Positions 56,320-64,000 of a stretch of 64,000 nt of DNA are shown piece after piece. The stretch lies in contig NC_092341.1 of NCBI RefSeq assembly GCF_046630445.1, positions 27,170,001 through 27,234,000 of the forward strand, in the 5' to 3' direction. Position numbers and translations under genes: made by a program. Every line of letters starts with the position of its first letter. Position 1 is the stretch's first letter. Below the pieces are notes generated by a model that was not told the origin of the DNA, did not search any database, and saw nothing but the letters and a program-made list of their open reading frames with translations. Origin of the DNA: Rutidosis leptorrhynchoides. Taxonomy: Eukaryota > Streptophyta > Magnoliopsida > Asterales > Asteraceae.

Positions 56320-56420
56320 GGTGGTATAACCGACCTATATCATTCTGGTGGTATAACCGACCATATATCATTTTGGTGGTATAACCGACCATATATCATT
56401 TTGGTGGCAGAGCCAACCAT
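56320..56420. repeat. Four ~28-bp tandem units in the copia leader
   Basis: GGTGGTATAACCGACC(A)TATATCATT occurs three times and a variant GGTGGCAGAGCCAACCAT once, just inside the 5' LTR. A related GGCGACAGTGTCGACCAT occurs twice further in (about 56,205 and 56,291). Confidence 0.85.
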
Positions 56421-56451
56421 ATTTAGTATTAAGATTATCGTGCTGATAACG

Positions 56452-56820
56452 TGTTATAATTCAGTAGGCTTATAACTACCTTTAGTGGTTTGATTCTTGA
56501 TGTTATAATTCAGTAGGCTTATAACTACCTTTAGTGGTTTGATTCTTGATGTTATAATTCAGTAGGCTTATAACTACCTTTAGTGATTTGATTCTTGATT
56601 TAGAATACTAATAATGAAGTGTAAGAACAAAGATGATAATGGAGAGAGAGAAAGAAACACTTTGTAAGTGTGAGAAATGGTGCAAGTTTAATGCTTGCAT
56701 TCATGAGTATTTATAGCCTAAAATCTCAATATAAAAATACATACTTTGTGTACCAAAATTGACTATATGTATACACCAAAATTGACTATCCATATCTATA
56801 TTATTATTATTATTATAACA
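56452..56820 (-). repeat. 5' LTR of the copia element
   Basis: 369 bp, partner of 50,915-51,283, with the same three 49-bp units at 56,452, 56,501 and 56,550. Followed by the ATCAC target duplication. Confidence 0.95.
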
Positions 56821-57096
56821 ATCACGTGTATTGTTTGTTGAATGAATATGAACATTGCCACATATATATGCATGTGCATCAGAACGCCAAGTTGAAACAT
56901 TATGGCAAATGACTATATATATGTGGGTAACATGTTTATACATGTGACTCATGTGCTACAACATAGTTTAGGAATCAAAAACCGATTGAGATTTTATTCG
57001 GTATATATGATATGATATTTTCTGATTTCAAGTTAAAGTCCTCTGATGATATATACATAATAAATAATAATATCTATGCATTATATAAAGCACGTG

Positions 57097-58428
57097 TGTA
57101 ACAACCTCGAATCGGGCCTAGCGGTAAATGACTATTACCCTTAGTTTATATTAATTATTAATATTAGTGATTTTAATAATTATGGGTTAATAATTATTTG
57201 ATTAGTTAGTTATGTGCGCTTTGTAACAAGGGTCACAGAACAAGTTTCGTTATGTGAATCGGACCTTGTTAGGGCCACCTAATGAGGTACATTGAGTTTT
57301 AGATAACTGGTAAATATCCGTGTGATAGACGGGAGAGGTTTCCTCATAGTGAAGAAACCCCTAATTGATATACCCGTGTCCTAGCGGTAAATTCACTCGT
57401 GGGTGTAGTTTGTCAGTCGTACGAGTGAGGATACTCATCCGTACGAGTGAGCTGGTCAGTCGCACGAGTGAGACCCCACCCGTGCGGGTGATAGGGTTTG
57501 TATGGTTGGGTCAAGTGCTATTCTGACCCATTTGCTATATTGATGTGTTTATTTCTTCCGATGTATAATCTAATTGAAATGGTTACCAACTAGAGAAATG
57601 ATATTCTCAGGTGATAAAGGAAAAGGTGAAGGCTCAGTGAAATAAGACTACTGAGTTCTTGTATTTCCAGGTGAGTGGGACTATCCTAATATTTATAAGT
57701 ATTTAGTAGCGGGTTATGCTACTGTTTCCTTTGCTTACTCACCTGAATACTTAGTATATGATATATTGTGCTATATTCTGTGACTTGTTGTGCCCACCCT
57801 GGATGCCGACTACGGGTTAGTAGTCTGGTAGTGATATTGCCGATTGCGGGTTTTGTAGCGGCAACTGGCTTACATGTGGGGCAGGTATGGTTTTGTAGTT
57901 ATGCCAAATTTGTAAGTTGAGCAAGAGGCATGAATGAGTCTTTCTGGTTCAGGAGTTACTATTCGCGTAGTATAGTTGAACGATGCACCCCCTGCATCTG
58001 GATACTATGCGAGGGAGACAGTAACCGGAATTATCGGTATACTCCAGCTTGATCAATTGGAGTTAAGGGTCCGGCCAGGCCGCCGATCCTCTTGTTATCA
58101 AGACTTGTTTGTGTATTGGCTAGCTTGATGCTATATGCTTATACATGTTAGGACTGTGCCATTCACTTAGTCTTGTGCTAACTCCCTCACTTTCTCCCTG
58201 CAGGTAGGCTTATACGCTAGGGTTTTGGGATGAGCTTGTTTTGCTGGATATGTTTGAAGATCAAACTATGATGTCTTTTGCATAACATAATAATAGTTGT
58301 TCAACGTACCACCAAATGATTTATTATATCCGTGTGGTAATATAAAACATAAGTATGGATATGTAATTATTATATTAGTAAAGTTTCCGCTATGTATTTA
58401 TAAAATAAAAAAAATGGACGGTGTTACA
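57097..58428. repeat. Solo LTR, 1,332 bp
   Basis: TGTAACAACCTCGAATC to ATGGACGGTGTTACA, flanked by a perfect 5-bp duplication ACGTG (57,092-57,096 and 58,429-58,433), with no interior and no partner LTR in the window. It is what remains after recombination between the two LTRs of an element that had inserted into the Helitron end. LTR family unresolved; the form suggests Ty3/gypsy. It has no gene. Confidence 0.85.
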
Positions 58429-58433
58429 ACGTG

Positions 58434-58700
58434 CCATTATGTTGACGTGTCAATTCCTCATTTATTTTTGACACGTGTCATTCTACTGTTCTTCCCATCT
58501 ATTTAATTAATTTTTTCAAATAAGAAAACTATTTATTTTCTAAATAAAATATACATTATATAAAGCACGTGCCATTATGCTGACGTGTCAACTCCTCATT
58601 TATTTTTGACACGTGTCATTCTATTGTTCTTCCCATCTATTTAATTGATTTTTTCAAATAAGGAAACTATTTATTTTCTAAATAAAATATAATTACTTTA
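58434..58700. repeat. Tandem ~148-bp Helitron 5'-end repeat
   Basis: Leaving out the solo LTR, a unit running TATATAAAGCACGTGCCATTA, GACGTGTCAA, GACACGTGTCATTCTA, TTCTTCCCATCTATTTAATT, AAACTATTTATTTTCTAAATAAAATAT is present twice, the second beginning at about 58,551. The ACACGTGTCA core is palindromic. Confidence 0.75.
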
Positions 58701-59602
58701 AATATTAAATTATATAAATAAAATAATATCAATATAAAAATGGAAGTAACGTTTTATCTCTAAACTTTAATTCTCTAATCGTTATATTTATAAAATAGGA
58801 AAACGTAACACGTTAAAAACCCATTAGCGGCGGCCCATTCTGATCAATGATCATCCCGCCACCATCTCATCAACAAATTGTTTTTTATTTAAATAAATAA
58901 TAAATAAATTTAATATATCACCAAGAAGGTTATTTATTTTTAATAAATAATATATATGTAATATGAATATATCTAAAACTTTTCAAATATAAGTAATTAA
59001 AATTTAGTTTATCTAATATAAAATAAAGTACTAAACAAGATTTGCACCCTAATACATAAGATTAAATTTGAGCATAAATTATACCCTATAACACAAATGT
59101 GTCTGTGAAATGTACAAAAAATAAATGAATAAATTTTAAATAAAATTAAGTATATAACTTACTCTAAATAAACAATCAAATATCTATACTAAATACAAAA
59201 TACGATATTTAAATAAATTTTAAGTATATCATCAACTTTTTAACAATTGCGATACGTATTTTAACGGATGGGCTCATAAATGCATAACTCTATGTTCAAA
59301 TACCTTTGCAACGATGAATGAGAACAACTGATTGTTGTATTGTAATTGTATTCAATACTAACGTTTACGATACTAATGTTTTCAATACTTTATACTCATG
59401 TTATCATACATTATATAAAGTGTGTGCGATACTAACGTTATCGTATACAATGCTTTTGATAGTAATACTTTCGATACAAATGTTATCGGTGATAAATAAT
59501 TTTTTATTATAATTGTATTATACATTTGATAAGTATCAATACTAACGTAATCATATACTAATTTATACAAGTGCCGTGCAACGCACGGGCTCATAAAACT
59601 GA

Positions 59603-60987
59603 TAACATAATATAATAGTGTTGGGGCTGATAGTAAGACTACCGTTCGAGAGTCGTATGACAAAGTATTTTTGTAGTTTCTTATGAATTATGATACAACT
59701 TGCAACTAATGCTCAACTTTGCTAATGAAACTTTTTGACGCTTTGATGTGTAACTTTATATGAATGCTATCAAAAAGTGGAAATCGAATTTTCGATTATG
59801 TTATAATATATTTTTTAATTTATTTATTCGTTTGAAAATGAAACTAATAAATTTCTTGAACCGTTGTAAACATATTTTCTTAGAGAATTATATTTTATTA
59901 ATGCATTATTTATTGATATTAAAAACTATGAAAGTCTTAAATATTCTAATAAACTCAAGCTCACAATCAGACTTAGATCAACATATCCCAATCCTAAGTA
60001 GCGTGATTAATTGTTGATTCGATACAAAATATTAATATGTGAATATGGTGTATATACAATTAGTGACGATAAAAAAGATAATACGTATTGTACAAAAAAT
60101 TTAAATTATTATAACATTTTAGAAAACATAAACCGACCAATATAACTTTATATATCCCACTTCAATATTATATTATACTTATATCAAATTATAATTTGAA
60201 ACAAATATATCCTTGAAAATGAATTAAAGCATTATTTGTTGAATGACAATTGACAAAAAAGAGTTTTAAAGTTTGTCTCTTCTTCTAAAAAAAGTGTTAG
60301 CAATATAAGTTGTTCCTTTTAGCTTTTGTGTAACCAAGATAAAGAGATCTAATATCCGACCATATTATTATTATTTTTTTTCATAAGTGGGTCAAAAGAA
60401 AATAGGAGTACCACTTTTTGTCAAAAGTAAATTGCAACCTCTAAACCATAGTATTATATAAGTAACAATAGTCAAACTAATACTATTATTTTTAAGCATG
60501 TAGTAACTTGTTCACATTAGTAGGAATTCTACATAATTTTGAGTTTGATTCCTTTAACCTAAAAATAGTACTATATGAGAGAGGTTGTGTACATAGTTTA
60601 CTATCTCTAACTACATTGTTCAAGAACCGGTAATCAACAAAATTACACATCACACATAGAGATGAAAATACAATAATATCTTATATTATGCTTCATGGTA
60701 CCTTTACCACACAGTTAGTACTCAAAAATCAAAATGGTACTCAAAAGTATTATCATTGGTACAAAGTGTGAAATTTAGTTAACAACCAAAATATGACAAA
60801 TGACCAAATATTTCTATCATCATTTTCATATGATTTGTCCAAATGCTTGCTACTTTCTTAGTATCATCTTAACTCTTAAGATCTCGAATTCGAACCCGCC
60901 ATCGGGTGTTACCCGATATTGTTGGACCGCAAAACTTGTACTCCTCACGTGACAACATTCTCATTCGAACAAAGAAACATAAGTAGC
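59603..60987. other. Intergenic, AT-rich
   Basis: Downstream of the ERF gene (its 3' UTR at the right edge). An 85-codon ORF at 59,760-60,017 is hydrophobic and Lys-rich and probably chance. A single B-box-like TTCGAACCCGCC at about 60,889-60,900 has no A box nearby. Confidence 0.5.
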
Positions 60988-61770
60988 CTAGTTTCCCAAA
61001 ACAGAACAAATCTCAATTGTCCCATAATCAAGTAACTCCTCAATCATTTGCTCAATATGTTCATCTTCAGGAGACTTGTAATGTTCCACATTTTCAATTT
61101 TACCCTCCCATTTCACCGTATTTCCAAAACTACCCCTATCTTCCATAAACTCCCCTGTCTCAGTACAAGTGGACTGCTGTTGTGTTTCTTGTTCTTTTTT
61201 GCATACCACTGTTTTCTTTGTAATTTCAAGTGATGACATGTGGCATTTATGTAATTTAGCTCTCAATGTTGTAGACAATAATTTTGAAGACGATGAATGT
61301 GATCCTTCTGCGTTGTAAGCGAAGTTGGTTCGCGCTCCTTTGCCGCACATAAGTCTAGCCGCTTCGTCGTATGCTCGTGCTGCGTCTTCTGCTGTCTCGA
61401 ATGTGCCTAACCATATTCTTGTTTTCCTGCACAAACAAATTAATATAAACATTAGACAACAAATTTTATATGAAAAATAATTAAGAAAATCCACTTTTCG
61501 AAGTTAGAACTACATTGTTGATGGCCTCATGCTCCACATCAGTACTAGTTTTATATGGGTAAACTAGTTATGTTTTGTAAACTGATTAAATAAAAGATTA
61601 GAACATGTTTTAAAAACTTTCTTTGAGGCATTTCAACAAACAGTTTGCTGAAAATAGTAAGAGTAACATTAGAGATTATGAATTTACAGAAGAGGGTGGC
61701 GAATTTCGGAGACCCAAGAACCCCAATGTCTTTGACGAACACCTCGGTATCGTTGTTGAGATCTAGCCAT
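60988..61770 (-). CDS. AP2/ERF transcription factor, ERF003-like
   Basis: Two exons: 61,770-61,688 and 61,426-60,988, a 261-bp GT-AG intron, 173 residues. The AP2 domain occupies residues about 7-66, split by the intron after [24 protein letters not shown], then [20 protein letters not shown] and RTNFAYN, with the GSWVSEIR and WLG..AA.AYD DNA-contact features intact. The motif [19 protein letters not shown] just after the domain and an acidic C-terminus ([13 protein letters not shown]) match Arabidopsis ERF003 (At5g25190) and related SHINE-neighbour factors. Nuclear; binds GCC-type boxes; stress and development are the known settings of the group. An intron inside the AP2 domain is a feature of this subgroup. 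I chose ATG 61,770 for its context and for [13 protein letters not shown]. Confidence 0.92.
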
Positions 61771-61884
61771 GGTGGATTGATTAATTTCAAGAGGTTTTGA
61801 TGAAGGTGTCTTGAAGGTGTTTGTGAAAATGTCTCAGTGAGAACAGTAGAACAAGATTGGTGAGGGTAGTGAGCTGAGAGTGCA

Positions 61885-61895
61885 GCTTTTATATG
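61885..61895 (-). promoter_or_regulatory. TATA box of the ERF003-like gene
   Basis: Minus-strand CATATAAAAGC, about 120 nt upstream of the ATG at 61,770, with a pyrimidine/A-rich leader between. Confidence 0.55.
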
Positions 61896-61899
61896 GGGG

Positions 61900-63300
61900 T
61901 GCTTTATAGGGATTTTGGTCGTATCTTTTAGCCGTCGATCAAGGTGTATGGTCCCACTCACTTCGTAAAAAATATTCTCCCTATTTTCGAGATAAAAATA
62001 AAAAATACTCCCTATTACCTATCCTTAAAAATACAATATGTTACATGTTGTAGTGTCTTTTTTATTTTTTATTTTTTTGTGTGGGAGTACTAAAATTAAA
62101 TTACTAGAACGATTATGACTATCTAAACCTAAAAGTGCAATTAATTAAGCAAAGGATTACAGTAATACTTTAGAATAATGTTCAGCATCAATTATTATGT
62201 CTCAAACACTATTGGTTAACAAGCGAGAATCAACATATCACCAACTAATTAATATGTCTCAATATAATTATTAAGAATTATTTATGGGAATGGATGTATC
62301 CATCTATCATTATTTATTTTATGTATTTGGAATAAATTCAGAAGAATGTAGTGTTCAAACCAACCATCAAATTGTATGATTTGTACTAAATACAAAGGAC
62401 ATGCTACATGCATCACGTTAAACTATCTAATTATAGGAAACAACCCATGTGGCTAATTGATGGTCAAAATACACAAATGGATACCATATTCAATGCATTT
62501 TGTCATTTTAGTTTTTAGTTCTGATTATTTTCTTATGGAGATAGTGCAAAAGATTATGAGTACTATTGTCATCATCTTTAGAAAGATTGGACCTTAACAT
62601 GATGTGTTTGATTTATAATTTGGGCTTGATTTTGCAATAATGAGTTTCAGTAATGTTATTGTCTCTTCATTAATTTGTCATACTACTTGTTATCATAGTT
62701 ATCATAATATTGTTACTTGTTATTTGTTATCATAATTATCATAACATAATATTGTTAAATATTGTTCAAGGGTGTGAGCTTTTTATCCGTCACTTACGTG
62801 ACATCTTTGGTAGCAGCCTCTGACACCTTTAATGAGGCGTCACCCAGCACGCTGAAGGGACGTAAGTCAATGACCATAACCTTATGGGGAAAAAATGTGT
62901 CAGATTTTTCATCCAATCATAATTCACCATTAATTTTTATATATTTTTAATATATTTATTATCTGAACGAAGTCTTTCAGTAGAAGCCCCAATTCCACGT
63001 CGGATTTTTGAAGGATATTAGGGGAAGCAGTGACTGGAGATTCCCCTGCAGAGAGCTTCCAAGTCCAAGCGCTAGCGGTAGAAGCTAGTCATCAGAAGCC
63101 AATTTCCGGTACCCAACTACCAAACATATTTTATCACATCACTCATCACAAATTTAACAATCAATTTTGACGCTCCCTTTTATATAATTTCACTTCACGA
63201 CATTGTCACATCACTAAAAATACATAATTTGACTTTGACCTCACAGTCAGAGTTAACAACAATCTCAAAACAGTTAAATCAAATACAAAGAACATTAACC
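61900..63300. other. Intergenic, upstream of the ERF gene
   Basis: No gene is supported. At about 62,770-63,110 there is an island of higher GC (CCGTCACTTACGTGACATC, CAGTGACTGGAGATTCCCCTG) that looks like a decayed repeat, but no ends or duplications could be set. Confidence 0.4.
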
Positions 63301-63301
63301 G

Positions 63302-63304
<3 letters not shown>

Positions 63305-63385
<81 letters not shown>

Positions 63386-63465
63386 ACATTGCTACTACTT
63401 TTAAGTTGTTGATTGCATTAAAAGTATTTGGTCATCTAATTTAATTTTGAACTAAATTTTACATG

Positions 63466-63525
<60 letters not shown>
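63305..63525. repeat. Two long TA microsatellites
   Basis: (TA)n at about 63,305-63,382 and again at about 63,470-63,521, separated by about 90 bp of AT-rich sequence. Probably hypervariable. Confidence 0.95.
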
Positions 63526-63526
<1 letters not shown>

Positions 63527-64000
63527 TTAAAATTACAATAAAAATGTAGAATTAGTATTACAATAGAATATAAACGATCCATCTCTAATCAAGTGTAATT
63601 AATCACACTTGTTTGATACTCTGTAATATATTCGATCACTTGCGGTATATTTGTCAAAGCTTGCTAGTAGCTAATAGTTGTTAACTGGTAGTTTGTAGAT
63701 GTTAGCTGGTAGTTCGTACAAAGTAATTGATAGATGTTAGTTTTTTATATGTATTTAGTTGTTTGACAAAGTAACTGGAACTTTTAACATTAAAAGTAAA
63801 ATGACAAAATATTATGAACTTTTTCTCAAACACTAGTTCTAGTAGCTTTTAGATATCAAATGCTAACGTTTCTATTTTATCTTCTTTTTTTTCTCATGGC
63901 CATGTGGTCTTTTTATTCCCTTTAAAACTATATTTGTTTTATAAGAAGTTGGTACAAACTCTCAATACGTATTGTAATTATAAACTATCGAAAGTGTGTT
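63526..64000. other. Intergenic, foldback-like stretch
   Basis: At about 63,655-63,850 repeated GTTAACTGGTAG / GTTAGCTGGTAG units end near ACTAGTTCTAGTAGCTTTTA, similar in style to the AGCT-rich MITEs at 22,198, but no ends are definable. No gene. Confidence 0.4.

Larger units (their letters stand above)
50915..56820 (-). mobile_element. Ty1/copia element, young, looks whole
   Basis: LTRs of 369 bp at 50,915-51,283 and 56,452-56,820, TGTTATA..ATAACA, flanked by a perfect ATCAC duplication (50,910-50,914 and 56,821-56,825). The LTRs differ at about three positions. On the minus strand, a primer site TTATCAGCACG (inside 56,431-56,450) follows the first LTR, then gag, then pol, then the purine tract AAGGGGGAG next to the other LTR. 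INT before RT puts it in Ty1/copia. The half-tRNA-Met type primer site fits copia elements. I cannot fix the lineage. Confidence 0.95.
57073..59602 (+). mobile_element. Non-autonomous Helitron with repeated 5' ends
   Basis: Begins A|TCTATGCATTATATAAAGCACGTG, a classic plant Helitron 5' end, and ends with the hairpin CCGTGC-AAC-GCACGG (59,574-59,588) then CTGA|T 14 nt later, the Helitron 3' signature. No Rep/helicase gene is present. Without the inserted LTR it is about 1.2 kb. 5'-end-like sequences recur at about 58,551 (TACATTATATAAAGCACGTG) and 59,405 (TCATACATTATATAAAGTGT). Replicative rolling-circle elements of this type are spread by autonomous relatives. Confidence 0.8.

Noticed and set aside
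56281-56420. CRISPR-like spaced repeats in the copia leader
   Set aside because: The units are direct tandem repeats without unique spacers, in a plant retrotransposon leader.
59760-60017. 85-codon ORF as a small gene
   Set aside because: AT-rich, low-complexity Ile/Leu/Lys composition, no domain and no promoter signal.
63229-63444. 71-codon ORF with Tyr-Ile repeats
   Set aside because: It is the translation of the TA microsatellite.

Overview
This is plant nuclear DNA. It has intron-rich genes (an AHA-type H+-ATPase with 14 exons, an ERF transcription factor, a mitochondrial ribosomal protein gene), plant retrotransposon lineages (Tekay/Del-like chromovirus, Tat with a second RNase H, Ty1/copia), a Cassandra TRIM, Helitron ends and MITEs. 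It looks like a eudicot, and the repeat families feel like Asteraceae, but that is an impression that only a database search could settle.

Layout. 1-17,717 is a nest of elements: a LINE (right part 16,082-17,717) abuts the 3' LTR of an outer chromovirus, and that LTR is split by a nearly whole young chromovirus (2,047-12,886) and by a complete Cassandra element (15,049-15,676). 17,718-20,590 is intergenic, with a Helitron-like end, a three-unit ~132 bp tandem repeat and microsatellites. 20,592-25,097 is a mitochondrial uS15-like gene (+) with a 13-bp tandem duplication that shifts its frame and a MITE-inside-MITE in intron 2. 25,656-26,873 is a proline-rich cell-wall protein gene (-) with one in-frame stop. 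27,700-28,600 holds SINE-like and LINE fragments. 30,237-40,663 is a Tat-clade Ty3/gypsy element with LTRs that look identical and an antisense multi-ORF unit with its own TATA box. 40,798-42,715 is a PIF/Harbinger transposon carrying only the Myb/SANT-type ORF1. 43,097-43,837 is a small dsRNA-binding protein gene (+). 44,469-50,173 is an intact plasma-membrane H+-ATPase gene (-), closest in my memory to Arabidopsis AHA9. 50,915-56,820 is a young Ty1/copia element (-). 57,073-59,602 is a non-autonomous Helitron with duplicated 5' ends and a 1,332-bp solo LTR. 60,988-61,770 is an ERF003-like AP2/ERF gene (-). The rest to 64,000 is AT-rich intergenic DNA with long TA repeats.

The host genes do unrelated jobs (mitochondrial translation, cell wall, dsRNA binding, proton pumping, transcription) and form no pathway or cluster. 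The most unusual items are the antisense unit inside the Tat element, the extra leader ORF of the chromovirus, the frame-shifting 13-bp duplication in the uS15m gene, the self-nested MITE and the Helitron with multiplied 5' ends. I found no CRISPR array, bacterial-type operon or clearly new defence or biosynthetic system.
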